50,354 nt of DNA from Actinobacteria bacterium casp-actino2 (GCA_001510335.1 LFFB01000065.1:1-50354); one strand, 5' to 3'. Shown: positions 8,885 through 17,296, counted from the first letter of the stretch. A program made the numbers and translations. The notes: generated from the sequence alone by a model not told the origin.

Positions 8885-8917
8885 TTGACAGCACGGTCAC
8901 AACACACTGGTTAGTGT
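8885..8917 (+). promoter_or_regulatory. Candidate leaderless promoter of the ACT-domain gene
   Basis: A perfect TTGACA (8885-8890) is followed 21 bases later by TAGTGT (8912-8917), a TANNNT -10 hexamer. The hexamer ends six bases before the GTG start codon at 8924, which would put transcription initiation on or next to the first base of the codon. No Shine-Dalgarno sequence is visible. The spacer is longer than the ideal 16-18 bases, so the -35 assignment is weaker than the -10. Confidence 0.45.
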
Positions 8918-8923
8918 CAGAGC

Positions 8924-9595
8924 GTGCAAACTTACGTTTTACGGTTGTGGCTTCCTGACATTCCAGGAACTCTTGGTCGGGTGGCGGCCGCAATCGGTGC
9001 AGCCAATGGCGACGTCATTGGTATTGAAATTCTTGAACGTGGCGCGGGTATGGCCATTGACGAATTGATTGTGACTTTACCGATTGGTGATGCCGGACAC
9101 GACGGAGAGTTTGATCGCGAAGAGTCAGCTCTTGAAGAACTCGTTGGTCAGGTCAGTCGAGTTGAAGGCGTCGCAGTCGAGGATGTGCACCGAGTCGCGC
9201 AAGATCGACCTGATCAGAGCGTTCTCGCACTAGATACTGCGGCGCGCATTATGGAGACTCCGAAGGTTGATCGAACCGAGGCGACCTGTGAGTTGGTTCG
9301 TGACATGCTTGAGGCTGATTGGTGCACCGTGGTTCCTCGTGGAGCGCAGACCACGATGGCGGTGTCAGGAGATGTTCCTGACTTGCCATGGGTGATGGCA
9401 TTCTTGGGTGGGATTAGTCACCTCGCAAGTGATGCGCAATACGAACACACACCGGCAGACGTCGCATGGGCGCCACTTGATTTACTCGATGCGGCAATTG
9501 TGGTCGGACGTCTACGAGGTGCGTTCCGTTTGCGTGAGCGTCAACACCTCGCACTGATTGCCCGCATTGTGAGTTCGGCTTTAGTGAGCGAATAA
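8924..9595 (+). CDS. ACT-domain protein, function unknown
   Basis: A 223-residue protein. Residues 3-75 form an ACT domain (YVLRLWLPDIPGTLGRVAAAI, then VIGIEIL), a fold that usually binds amino acids and regulates enzymes. The remaining part, from about residue 100, is a mixed alpha/beta region with the pattern of a degenerate GAF-like sensor ending in LRERQHLALIARIVSSAL. There is no DNA-binding or catalytic motif. It appears monocistronic, converging on glpK with a gap of about 20 bases. The GTG start at 8924 is supported by the -10 hexamer just upstream. Its role is likely regulatory, but this is inference. Confidence 0.72.
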   Translation: MQTYVLRLWLPDIPGTLGRVAAAIGAANGDVIGIEILERGAGMAIDELIVTLPIGDAGHDGEFDREESALEELVGQVSRVEGVAVEDVHRVAQDRPDQSVLALDTAARIMETPKVDRTEATCELVRDMLEADWCTVVPRGAQTTMAVSGDVPDLPWVMAFLGGISHLASDAQYEHTPADVAWAPLDLLDAAIVVGRLRGAFRLRERQHLALIARIVSSALVSE

Positions 9596-9615
9596 TCCGA
9601 GTCTTTGGATTTCAA

Positions 9616-11124
9616 TTATTCAGAGTCGTGTTCGGCCCAATCACGAGAACGGGCCACCGCGTTGAGCCATGTCGAGTGCAAAGCATCTGCCAAAATTCTC
9701 TCCAACGATTCGGGTTCATGGGGAGTGACGACCAGATCGCTGACCCAGCGTGCGCTTAAAGCCTCGAGCGATGGCCAAGCCCCTTCGGCTAGACCAGCAA
9801 GAAAAGCGGCACCTAAAGCAGTTGTCTCTTGATCAACGGGGCGACGAACGGTAATGCCAAGTTGATCGGCTTGTAGAGAAAGCAGAAGGTCCATCACTGA
9901 AGCGCCACCGTCAACGCGTAGTTCGGCGATACGGGTTCCACTTGCCTGTTGCATTGCGTCAACGGCATCGCGGGTTTGTAACGCCATTGCTTCAACGACT
10001 GCCCGCGCGATGTGGGCTCGAGTTGTTCCTCTCGTGATTCCGATCAAGGTTCCGCGGGCATATGGATCCCACCAGGGACTACCGAGACCAGTAAATGCGG
10101 GTACTAAATAAACTCCGCCATTGTCGGGGACTGACTCTGCAAGTGGTCCAATGTCCGATGACGAGGAAATAATGCCGAGGCCATCGCGCAACCATTGCAC
10201 TGCTGCACCGGTGACAAAGATGGCTCCTTCAAGCGCGTATGTCGTTGAAACGGTGCCGTCCGAGTGAGCGATGCTCCAAGCGATCGTCGTCAGCATTCCG
10301 TCTGAGGGGGTGGGGCATTCTGATCCAACATTCATCAGGATGAAACTGCCGGTGCCGTAGGTGTTTTTGGCCATTCCTGGCATAAAACAGGTTTGTCCAA
10401 AAAGTGCGGATTGTTGATCGCCAGCGATACCTGAAATAGGAATGCCGATCGGTACTTCGGATGAAGCAGTCAGACCAAACCGACCACTAGATGGGCGCAC
10501 TTCGGGAAGGCAGTGCAATGGAACTCCGAGAATCACGCTCATTGTTGGACTCCACGCCAATGAGCAAAGATCAAACAACATCGTGCGACTGGCGTTTGAT
10601 GGATCAGTTGCGAAGACTTGCCCGGAAGTTAACTTCCAGAGAATCCAACTGTCAATCGTTGCGAGAGCGAGATCGGGTGAATCTGGTACGCCATGTTCGA
10701 GCATCCACGCCATCTTCGTACCAGAGAAATAGGGATCAAGAACGAGACCAGTGATTGAGCGCACAGTTTCGAGATGGCCTTCGGTGGAGAGTCGTTCACA
10801 CATGGGTGCGGTACGCCTGTCCTGCCACACAATGGCATGTCCGTACAATTCTCCGGTGGAGCGATTCCAGGCAACCACGGTTTCGCGTTGATTCGTGATG
10901 CCAATTGCGATCGGGTTACCGATTTTGCCGACAACTTCATTAAATGTTTCGACAACAGCCCGCCAGATTTCTTCGGCATCGTGTTCAACCCAACCGGGTT
11001 CGGGAAAGTACTGCGTGAACTCGCGGTATGAAGCGACTACTTCTTGGCCATCAGTAAATACCGCGCGGCACCGGACGCCAGTGGTGCCAGCATCAATAGC
11101 CATGACGTAGGACGACCGAGACAC
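9616..11124 (-). CDS. glpK: Glycerol kinase GlpK
   Basis: A 502-residue FGGY carbohydrate kinase that phosphorylates glycerol to sn-glycerol 3-phosphate. The phosphate-1 loop is AIDAGTTGVRC, followed by the GlpK-specific GITNQRETVVAWNR and WQDRR segments, then GIAGDQQSALFGQ with the catalytic Asp, and the adenosine-site region ELRVDGGASVMD. The length is typical. The GTG start at 11124 was chosen because the next ATG (11103) would cut into the phosphate loop strand. It lies 2 bases after the small membrane protein gene, so the two are probably co-transcribed. No glpF or glpD is adjacent. Confidence 0.93.
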   Translation of the reverse strand: MSRSSYVMAIDAGTTGVRCRAVFTDGQEVVASYREFTQYFPEPGWVEHDAEEIWRAVVETFNEVVGKIGNPIAIGITNQRETVVAWNRSTGELYGHAIVWQDRRTAPMCERLSTEGHLETVRSITGLVLDPYFSGTKMAWMLEHGVPDSPDLALATIDSWILWKLTSGQVFATDPSNASRTMLFDLCSLAWSPTMSVILGVPLHCLPEVRPSSGRFGLTASSEVPIGIPISGIAGDQQSALFGQTCFMPGMAKNTYGTGSFILMNVGSECPTPSDGMLTTIAWSIAHSDGTVSTTYALEGAIFVTGAAVQWLRDGLGIISSSSDIGPLAESVPDNGGVYLVPAFTGLGSPWWDPYARGTLIGITRGTTRAHIARAVVEAMALQTRDAVDAMQQASGTRIAELRVDGGASVMDLLLSLQADQLGITVRRPVDQETTALGAAFLAGLAEGAWPSLEALSARWVSDLVVTPHEPESLERILADALHSTWLNAVARSRDWAEHDSE

Positions 11125-11126
11125 GT

Positions 11127-11498
11127 TTATCGCTTCTTACGTTTGTTTGAACGATGTTGTGAAGGCCCAGTGGTCGTGCGGCTCGTCGGAGCCGGCCGAA
11201 CTTTGGTTGGTGATGGTTGCTGTGATGTGGTGCCCCGTGATCGACGAGAAGCTCGAGGTGTTCGCACGGGGGTAGAGCGACGTAGATCAGTCAGGGTTTT
11301 GCGCTGATAGCCGAATTTGGCGAGCGCTCCTCCGAAAATGAGATACATCGGGAAAGATGCTGCGAGACCGGCGATTGATCCCGCGGAAACATTGTCACGG
11401 AGGAAAATCACAAAGACTCCCGCCATCACCACCGCATACACAAGCCATTCACGAATCAGTCGCGCCCAGTTAACAGTTCTTGTTGAGTCCCAACCCAT
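11127..11498 (-). CDS. Small membrane protein with basic C-terminal tail
   Basis: A 123-residue protein with two predicted membrane helices (about residues 17-34 and 42-62), followed by a roughly 55-residue tail very rich in Arg, Ser, Thr and Pro that ends in NKRKKR. The tail is probably cytoplasmic and disordered. The ATG at 11498 is about 30 bases from the divergent pfkA start. The gene abuts glpK, but nothing in the sequence suggests a glycerol facilitator: it is too small and lacks NPA motifs. The function is unknown. Confidence 0.6.
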   Translation of the reverse strand: MGWDSTRTVNWARLIREWLVYAVVMAGVFVIFLRDNVSAGSIAGLAASFPMYLIFGGALAKFGYQRKTLTDLRRSTPVRTPRASRRSRGTTSQQPSPTKVRPAPTSRTTTGPSQHRSNKRKKR

Positions 11499-11517
11499 TC
11501 GTTCATTGTTTCATGTC

Positions 11518-11523
11518 TAGGCT
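11518..11523 (+). promoter_or_regulatory. Candidate leaderless -10 element of pfkA
   Basis: TAGGCT matches TANNNT and ends exactly six bases before the GTG start of pfkA (11530). The intervening bases (cagaga) contain no Shine-Dalgarno. The spacing and flanks closely resemble those before the ACT-domain gene (TAGTGT, cagagc, GTG). No good -35 is seen. Confidence 0.45.
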
Positions 11524-11529
11524 CAGAGA

Positions 11530-12564
11530 GTGCGCATCGGAATCATGACAGGCGGAGGAGACTGCCCTGGGTTAAATGCCGTCATTAGAGCCGTCGTTCG
11601 CAAAGGCGTCTCTGCCTACAACGATGAATTCTTCGGTTTCGTTGATTCGTGGGACGGTGTCATGGAGCAGCGCTATATGACATTGGGTGAAAGTGATGTT
11701 CGTGGATTGTTACCCCGGGGTGGCACGATTTTGGGCACTCGTCGCGGGAGTCCGTATGACTCGAGCGATGGAATTGAGCGAGTCAAAAAATGTTTTGCTG
11801 AACAGCATCTTGACGGACTCATCGTCATTGGTGGTAATGGTTCATTGACTGTTTCCTCTCTGATCTATACCGAGACCGGATTGCCAATAATTGGAGTTCC
11901 GAAGACGATTGATAACGATGTGTATGGCACTGATCTCACGTTTGGTTTTCATACGGCAGTTCAAATTGCAACTGATGCGATTGATCGATTGCACACAACT
12001 GCTGAAAGTCACGATCGAGTCATGGTTGTTGAACTCATGGGTCGTGACACCGGTTGGATTGCTCTATACGCCGGAATCGCTGGTGGGGCGACTGCCATTT
12101 TGGTTCCCGAAGAACCTTTTGATATTGCCAGGGTGTGTGAGCAGGTAGCCAATCGCCACCGCAGTGGACGTTATGCCTCAATCGTGGTTGTGGCGGAAGG
12201 TGCGCAGCCGATACCGGGAACCTTGACATTGCCAGAATACGAACGTGATCAGATCGGTCGTCCCCGATACGGCGGTATTTGCGTGTCTATTGCCGAAGAA
12301 ATTGAAAAGCGAACCGGGTATGAATCGCGAGTCGTGCAAATCGGACATGTGCAACGAGGTGGCACGCCAACGGCGTATGACCGAATCCTGTCAACTCGAT
12401 TTGGGTTAGCAGCCGTTGATGCATTGCACGATGGGGCAGTCGGCCACATGGTTGCGCTGCGATCATCTCAAGTCACAACAGTTCCATTGAGCGAAGTTGT
12501 CAACCAAAAGCGTCCCATTGACATGAAGTTGTTTCATGAAATCGGCTCAGTTTTTTTCGGTTAA
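11530..12564 (+). CDS. pfkA: 6-phosphofructokinase
   Basis: A 344-residue PfkA-family enzyme converting fructose 6-phosphate to fructose 1,6-bisphosphate. The N-terminus is IGIMTGGGDCPGLNAVIRA, the substrate loop is PKTIDNDV, and ELMGRDTGWIAL and HVQRGGTPTAYDR follow. Gly104 in GGNGS points to ATP rather than pyrophosphate as donor, while Lys125 (KTIDND) is the combination found in actinobacterial group III enzymes. Position 103 is Asn, where Asp (or Glu in many actinobacteria) is usual. The gene is monocistronic, divergent from the glpK pair and convergent with lpqB. The GTG start is backed by the adjacent -10 hexamer. Confidence 0.9.
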   Translation: MRIGIMTGGGDCPGLNAVIRAVVRKGVSAYNDEFFGFVDSWDGVMEQRYMTLGESDVRGLLPRGGTILGTRRGSPYDSSDGIERVKKCFAEQHLDGLIVIGGNGSLTVSSLIYTETGLPIIGVPKTIDNDVYGTDLTFGFHTAVQIATDAIDRLHTTAESHDRVMVVELMGRDTGWIALYAGIAGGATAILVPEEPFDIARVCEQVANRHRSGRYASIVVVAEGAQPIPGTLTLPEYERDQIGRPRYGGICVSIAEEIEKRTGYESRVVQIGHVQRGGTPTAYDRILSTRFGLAAVDALHDGAVGHMVALRSSQVTTVPLSEVVNQKRPIDMKLFHEIGSVFFG

Positions 12565-12575
12565 TCACAAGAATG

Positions 12576-12590
12576 GGCAGTTACTCTGCC
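12576..12590. terminator. Weak hairpin between convergent pfkA and lpqB-like genes
   Basis: GGCAG-TTACT-CTGCC forms a 5-bp GC-rich stem with a 5-base loop in the 16-base gap and over the lpqB-like stop codon. It lacks a strong T-run on either strand, so it is at best a modest bidirectional terminator. Confidence 0.3.
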
Positions 12591-13210
12591 TGAACTTTAA
12601 TGATTGCCGGAAAAGCTGGTTGGCTGCTGATCGCTCGTCCTGGAAAATCAAATGCGGTTAACGGTTGTGAAGTTAAAGACCCGTCGCCTTTGGGCCATTC
12701 GTTGACTTGGCCATTGACCACAATGATGACTCGCTGAATGCCGGGTATGTCACACAACGATAAAACAATTTGCGCGACCGACGAAACAAGATCATCGCCA
12801 GTCGCCTGAAAGATCTCTGAGGTGAGATCAACTCGGACTAGGTCTGAGGAGACATAGCGGGCCGAGAGTAATTTCGTTGAAGCAGGTATTGCACTGCGGA
12901 GTCCGGCGTCCTGTTCGGCTTCAATGGGGCCGTTGAGCAATACCTGAACGACATCAAACGGGTCAGTGGAGAGGTCGCGTTGCACTCCAGTTAAAAACGA
13001 GCCGCCAGTGCTTTCGGTGCGCTGTAGATACACCCTTCCAAGCCCGCTACCTGTTTCGTCAGACGAAATAGTTTCGTCCAATTTTTGTTGTTGATACTCG
13101 GGGATCACTTGTGACGTGTTCTCAGGTCCAAACGAACAGCCAACGGTTAGCGTCACGAAAATCGCGAGGACGAATGTGTTCTTTGCTCGAACCGCAAAAT
13201 ACTTTGTCAT
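12581..13210 (-). CDS. lpqB: Short LpqB-like GerMN-domain lipoprotein
   Basis: A 209-residue predicted lipoprotein. A signal peptide (VLAIFVTLTVGC) ends in a lipobox with the acceptor Cys near residue 25. Residues about 85-185 form a GerMN domain (VLLNGPIEAEQDAGLRSAIP, then VRVDLTSEIF and IPGIQRVIIVVNG). It follows mtrA and mtrB in the order in which actinobacteria carry lpqB, a lipoprotein that modulates MtrB. Classical LpqB proteins are near 580 residues and carry a C-terminal beta-propeller region, which is absent here. The ATG at 13210 overlaps the mtrB stop by one base (TGATG); GTG at 13213 is an alternative. Confidence 0.78.
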   Translation of the reverse strand: MTKYFAVRAKNTFVLAIFVTLTVGCSFGPENTSQVIPEYQQQKLDETISSDETGSGLGRVYLQRTESTGGSFLTGVQRDLSTDPFDVVQVLLNGPIEAEQDAGLRSAIPASTKLLSARYVSSDLVRVDLTSEIFQATGDDLVSSVAQIVLSLCDIPGIQRVIIVVNGQVNEWPKGDGSLTSQPLTAFDFPGRAISSQPAFPAIIKVQAE

Positions 13211-14676
13211 CACGACACACTCTCAGCTGGCAGTTCAATGATGAAACATGCACCATCAAGGCCGTCATGGCGATCTTCAACCCAAACTCGTCCACGATGA
13301 AGTTTGATATGTTCGTCAACGAGGGCGAGTCCGAGCCCAGCGCCTTCAGATCCGCTGCGTCGTCCAGCGATTGATCCACGAGCAAATCTTTCGAAAATAA
13401 GGTCGCGTTCTTCCAAGGGGACACCCGGACCGTGATCTTCAACCGTGATCCAAATTTGCGAAGGTGGATCTTCATCATCAGGAACGAAAACTGAGATTTC
13501 CAATTCTCCGCCGCCGTACGCTCGGCCGTTGTCAATCAGGTTGGCGACAACTCGCGCAAGACGACGGCGATCGCCAGTGATCAACATTTCCTCGGCGGTC
13601 TCAGATACCAAGATCACTGTTTCGGGAGCACTGCTGATTGCAACAGCCTGACGAACGAATTCTCCGACAAGAAGTTCATCAACATTGAGGCGAATGCCGC
13701 CGGCATCAAATCGGGAAATTTCCAGCAAGTCTTCAACCAGGCCTTGAAAACGTGAGACGTCCGCAACGAGTAGATCGAGAGCGACTTGAGCTCGTTCGGG
13801 CATCTCGTCACGCCGAGCCTGCATCACCTCAACTGAAGCAGCCAAGGTCATGAGCGGGGATCTCAATTCATGGCTGACGTCAGAAGTGAATCGCGTGTCG
13901 CGTTCAACGCGTAACTGCAGTGCACTCGCCATGTCGTTGAATGACGAGGTTAGTACTGCAAGGTCGGGATCTTCGGTTTCGGCAAGACGAGTATCGAGTC
14001 GACCGTCAGCAATCGCTTGAGCCGCTTGGCTTGCGGCAGTGAGTGGACGCACGGCTCGTGATGCGGCAATGGCGCCGAGGATGATTCCGAGGAAAGTTGT
14101 AGTGCCGGCTGCGAGAATCAGTGCGAGATTGACGCTATTGAGGGTTGAACGCACATCGTTGATGGAAGGAAACTCAAAATAGGCCGCATCAACTGAATCA
14201 AGTGGAACGCCAACCGCCAATACGAGCTCATTATCGACTTCAATGCGCATCGTTGTGGGTTGGCGATTCTGAATAACCGAAGTCAAAAGGGACAGTGGAA
14301 TCACCGATGAAGAAAACCGTGCATCATTTCCGGTCCAAGTTCCGCGGAAATAGACCAACGGGCGATCTGCTCCGAGTCGTTCAAGGACTGTTTGAATATT
14401 GGGGGGATTTGAACGCAGATCTACTGCAAGACGGGAAGCATTTGTATACGTCTGGTCAATGGCACTTCCCGTTCGCTCTTCAACCAAATTGGAACGGGTG
14501 AAGTTAAAGGTTGCGAGAGCCAAAAAAAGCGACAATGCCAAACTGCCGAGGCCAAATGTCAGAAGAATTCGACTCCGCAGACCTGGCGGTCCAAAGCGCC
14601 ATCGTCGACTCTGACGTTTTGGTTTCGAAGATCGCCCCGAAGGCTCGCCTCCTTCGATCACGTCGTGTTCGGTCAT
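13210..14676 (-). CDS. mtrB: Sensor histidine kinase MtrB-like
   Basis: A sensor kinase of about 488 residues. A basic cytoplasmic N-terminus leads to TM1 (residues about 38-60), an extracytoplasmic region of about 120 residues, TM2 (about 183-208), a HAMP domain, a HisKA domain with phospho-acceptor His269 in SDVSHELRSPL, and a HATPase_c domain (NLIDNGRAYGGGELEI, then DHGPGVP and GLGLALVDEH). Partnering with the MtrA-like regulator upstream and the GerMN lipoprotein downstream identifies it as MtrB-like, a cell-wall and division-linked sensor. The start is uncertain: ATG 14676 is used, with GTG 14694 and TTG 14697 as alternatives. Confidence 0.85.
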   Translation of the reverse strand: MTEHDVIEGGEPSGRSSKPKRQSRRWRFGPPGLRSRILLTFGLGSLALSLFLALATFNFTRSNLVEERTGSAIDQTYTNASRLAVDLRSNPPNIQTVLERLGADRPLVYFRGTWTGNDARFSSSVIPLSLLTSVIQNRQPTTMRIEVDNELVLAVGVPLDSVDAAYFEFPSINDVRSTLNSVNLALILAAGTTTFLGIILGAIAASRAVRPLTAASQAAQAIADGRLDTRLAETEDPDLAVLTSSFNDMASALQLRVERDTRFTSDVSHELRSPLMTLAASVEVMQARRDEMPERAQVALDLLVADVSRFQGLVEDLLEISRFDAGGIRLNVDELLVGEFVRQAVAISSAPETVILVSETAEEMLITGDRRRLARVVANLIDNGRAYGGGELEISVFVPDDEDPPSQIWITVEDHGPGVPLEERDLIFERFARGSIAGRRSGSEGAGLGLALVDEHIKLHRGRVWVEDRHDGLDGACFIIELPAESVS

Positions 14677-14700
14677 GTCTGATTCGATTGACACCAACGA

Positions 14701-15381
14701 TCAAGCCTGTAATCGGTAACCCAAGCCACGAACCGTCACAACATGGCGCGGGTTAGCCGAGTCACTTTCAACTTTTGTGCGCAGGCGGCGAATATGAACA
14801 TCAACGAGTCGACCATCGCCGAAATATCCGTAGCCCCACACTGAGTCAAGTAAATGTTCACGGCTGAACACTCGTCCTGGATTTTGGGCGAGTTCGCACA
14901 GAAGTCTGAATTCGGTTTTGGTTAAGTGAAGTTCGGTGCCTGAGCGCACGACCTTTCCCTCATCGGGAATGATTTCTAGGTCGCCAAAAACGAGTTTCGG
15001 GTGCGCTGGGTGAGCGGGACGAGCGCGACGTAGCAATGCTCGAATGCGCGCCGAGAGCTCTTTTGGAGCGAAGGGCTTGGTGAGGTAGTCATCGGCGCCG
15101 GCTTCAAGTCCAGCGACAACGTCGTGGGTATCTGAACGTGCTGTCACCATCACAATGGGGACGTCGCTCGCTCGGCGGATCGTGCGACACAACTCAAATC
15201 CGTCAATGCCAGGGAGCATGATGTCAATCAACACAACATCAGCGGGCTGACGAAGAAACAAAATGACTGCTTCTTCACCACTTGCGGCCTCGTCGACGGT
15301 CCAGCCTTCGTCTTCAAGCGCCAACTTGACAGCGGCGCGAATTCGTTCATCATCTTCAACAGCAAGGATTCTTGTTCCCAC
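14701..15381 (-). CDS. mtrA: Response regulator MtrA-like
   Basis: A 226-residue OmpR-family regulator. The receiver domain has the acidic pair in AVEDDER, the phospho-acceptor Asp53 in LIDIMLPG and the conserved Lys in DYLTKPF. The winged-helix domain contains TEFRLLCELAQNPGRVFSRE and VDVHIRRLRTKVE, which are near-diagnostic of MtrA. In other actinobacteria MtrA controls division and cell wall hydrolase genes. The GTG start at 15381 gives a length close to the usual 228; a longer in-frame extension would overlap the upstream gene and adds no family sequence. mtrB follows closely. Confidence 0.9.
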   Translation of the reverse strand: MGTRILAVEDDERIRAAVKLALEDEGWTVDEAASGEEAVILFLRQPADVVLIDIMLPGIDGFELCRTIRRASDVPIVMVTARSDTHDVVAGLEAGADDYLTKPFAPKELSARIRALLRRARPAHPAHPKLVFGDLEIIPDEGKVVRSGTELHLTKTEFRLLCELAQNPGRVFSREHLLDSVWGYGYFGDGRLVDVHIRRLRTKVESDSANPRHVVTVRGLGYRLQA

Positions 15382-15445
15382 GACTACATCTTGCCTTATG
15401 TCGAGGGCGCGGCGGGGACAAGCGTGTCGATTCTTTGTCTTCGGG

Positions 15446-16228
15446 TCATAAAAGTTTGAGCAAGTCACCATGGATGCGCGGTGATGCCACAAGAACCTCA
15501 GTAGGAGTAATGGTTTCGCCGACAAAATTAGAGAGTGTGGCACCGGCTTCGCTGGCGATCAATTGTCCAGCGGCAAGATCCCACGCTTGAAGTCCTTCTT
15601 CAAAATAGGCATCAAGTCTACCGGAGGCAACGAAACATAAGTCGGCCGCAGCAGCGCCGAGACGTCGGATATCTCGAACTCGTGGCAACAATCGAGCGAT
15701 GCGCTGACCCTGCAGATCACGGCGAGATGCACTGTACGAGAATCCGGTGGCCACGAGCGCGGTTTCGATTGACTCACATGATGAGACCTGAAGGCGGGTG
15801 GATCCGAGCCAGGATCCATGTCCCTTGGCTGCGACAAAAAGCTCGCGGGTGGCGGGGAGAAAGACCGCCGCCGCAACTGGATCGGCGTCGATGCAAGCAG
15901 CGATAGAAATGGCGTAGCCGCTGAGGTTGTACAAGAAATTCGTGGTCCCGTCGATGGGGTCAATCAACCATGTGTACGGGGTCGTGCCCTGTACTTGTCC
16001 GCCTTCTTCGCCGATGATCGAATCGTGGGGGCGCAGTTTGCTGAGTTGTTCAACGACGAAATGTTCGCTCGCAGTGTCCCACTGAGTCACCATGTCGGTT
16101 GCCGACGACTTGGTCAGCACCTTTCCGGCACCATTGCGGCGACCCGAGAACACTAGGTCGCCGGCATTGCGAGCAATGCCGGCCGCTACGTTCATGAGTT
16201 CAACAAACTCTGCAGATGATGGATTCAT
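15446..16228 (-). CDS. Inositol monophosphatase family protein
   Basis: A 260-residue metal-dependent phosphatase. All three family motifs are visible: IIGEEGG, DPIDGTTNFLYN and WDLAAGQLIASEAG. Family members dephosphorylate inositol 1-phosphate, histidinol phosphate, fructose 1,6-bisphosphate or PAP. Because actinobacteria make phosphatidylinositol mannosides, inositol phosphatase (ImpA/SuhB type) is a fair guess, but HisN activity cannot be excluded. The ATG at 16228 overlaps the upstream gene's stop (ATGA). The gene ends 64 bases before mtrA. Confidence 0.85.
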   Translation of the reverse strand: MNPSSAEFVELMNVAAGIARNAGDLVFSGRRNGAGKVLTKSSATDMVTQWDTASEHFVVEQLSKLRPHDSIIGEEGGQVQGTTPYTWLIDPIDGTTNFLYNLSGYAISIAACIDADPVAAAVFLPATRELFVAAKGHGSWLGSTRLQVSSCESIETALVATGFSYSASRRDLQGQRIARLLPRVRDIRRLGAAAADLCFVASGRLDAYFEEGLQAWDLAAGQLIASEAGATLSNFVGETITPTEVLVASPRIHGDLLKLL

Positions 16229-16491
16229 GATGAGCGAGAGTCGCTGATATCGCGCCATTCTCCAGTCGCCCTCAGGACGAGTACAGCGATAATTGCGGTG
16301 CCTCCCGCAGTGATGATCGCTCCGATCAAAAGTCCGAGGCCAAGGGGCGTCGTGCTGGTGCCGTCGTATTGAATGTCGACCAAGGTGTAGCCGATCAGTG
16401 CTCCTGCCAAACCGCCGAGGAGGACAGAAACAAAGGCGATGATCCGAGCCAAAGGCGATGGAAGGGCCGAGAGTGGACGTTCATTAGTCAC
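16225..16491 (-). CDS. Small two-helix membrane protein
   Basis: An 88-residue protein with two membrane helices (about residues 15-38 and 50-75), Gly-rich, with no recognised domain. The GTG at 16491 is chosen over a longer in-frame extension, which would run antisense into the ppm1-like gene. The choice is supported by a TANNNT hexamer six bases upstream. The stop overlaps the phosphatase start (ATGA). The function is unknown. Confidence 0.6.
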   Translation of the reverse strand: MTNERPLSALPSPLARIIAFVSVLLGGLAGALIGYTLVDIQYDGTSTTPLGLGLLIGAIITAGGTAIIAVLVLRATGEWRDISDSRSS

Positions 16492-16497
16492 CGCTAC

Positions 16498-16507
16498 ATC
16501 GTAGGCT
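16498..16507. promoter_or_regulatory. Overlapping divergent leaderless -10 elements
   Basis: Plus strand: TAGGCT at 16502-16507 lies six bases before the ppm1-like GTG (16514). Minus strand: TACGAT at 16503-16498 lies six bases before the GTG of the small membrane protein (16491). The two hexamers share two base pairs, and the whole intergenic gap is 22 bases. No Shine-Dalgarno is visible before either start. Confidence 0.5.
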
Positions 16508-16513
16508 CGTGGG

Positions 16514-17296
16514 GTGATCCAAGGTTCGGTTGTCAGCGAAGTTATTCCTCCACGGAAAGTGGTCGTGGTCATCCCGACCTTTAACGAAGCGGGCAATATT
16601 GAAGCAGTTATCACTGGCGTGATCACCGCTTTGCCCGATGCCTCAATTTTGGTTGTTGATGACAACAGTCCCGATGGCACCGCCGATTTAGTGGAAAGTT
16701 ACGCCAAACAACTCCCCAAGACTTTTGTTGGCTTGGTACAGGTGCATCGGCGTCAGACTAAAGCTGGACTTGGCGCTGCTTATCGTGATGGTTTCGCCAG
16801 GGCTCTCGAAATGAGCGCCACGATTTGCGTGCAGATGGACGCTGATCTTTCGCATCATCCGATGTATTTGCCAGCAATTGTTTCGGTTGTCGATATGGGC
16901 GCTGACGCATCGTTGGGTAGTCGGTACATTCCAGGAGGGCGAATTGAAAATTGGCCGCCGTTGCGTCGCTTCTTATCGCGTTGGGGTAACAGATTTGCCG
17001 CGGGCATGTTGGGTCTCGCGATCAATGATGCGACGAGTGGCTATCGGGCCTATTCACGCTCGATCCTTGAACGCATGGATTATGCAAGTGTTGAAGCCGA
17101 GGGCTACGGCTTTCAAGTTGAGATGTCGCATCGTGCCGTTCGATGTGGGGGACGCATTGTTGAGGTGCCGATCTTGTTTACTGATCGAGTGGTCGGCGAA
17201 TCGAAGTTAACGCACCACATCATTGGCGAGGCGTTCGGTCTTGTGGTCAAGTTGTGGCTCAAAGACCGTGTATTACGGCGTGTTCGACGCCGATGA
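16514..17296 (+). CDS. ppm1: Polyprenol monophosphomannose synthase (GT2)
   Basis: A 260-residue GT-A glycosyltransferase of the dolichol-phosphate-mannose synthase type. It shows VVIPTFNEAGNIEAVI at the start, LVVDDNSPDGTADL, the metal-binding DAD in VQMDADLSHHP, and the terminal acceptor region VGESKLTHHIIGEAFG. These enzymes transfer mannose from GDP-mannose to polyprenyl phosphate, giving the donor for extracytoplasmic mannosylation. It has no C-terminal membrane domain and no fused Lnt domain, unlike the fused mycobacterial Ppm1. It fits with the PimB'-like enzyme at 5847. The GTG start sits behind a -10 hexamer. Confidence 0.87.
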   Translation: MIQGSVVSEVIPPRKVVVVIPTFNEAGNIEAVITGVITALPDASILVVDDNSPDGTADLVESYAKQLPKTFVGLVQVHRRQTKAGLGAAYRDGFARALEMSATICVQMDADLSHHPMYLPAIVSVVDMGADASLGSRYIPGGRIENWPPLRRFLSRWGNRFAAGMLGLAINDATSGYRAYSRSILERMDYASVEAEGYGFQVEMSHRAVRCGGRIVEVPILFTDRVVGESKLTHHIIGEAFGLVVKLWLKDRVLRRVRRR

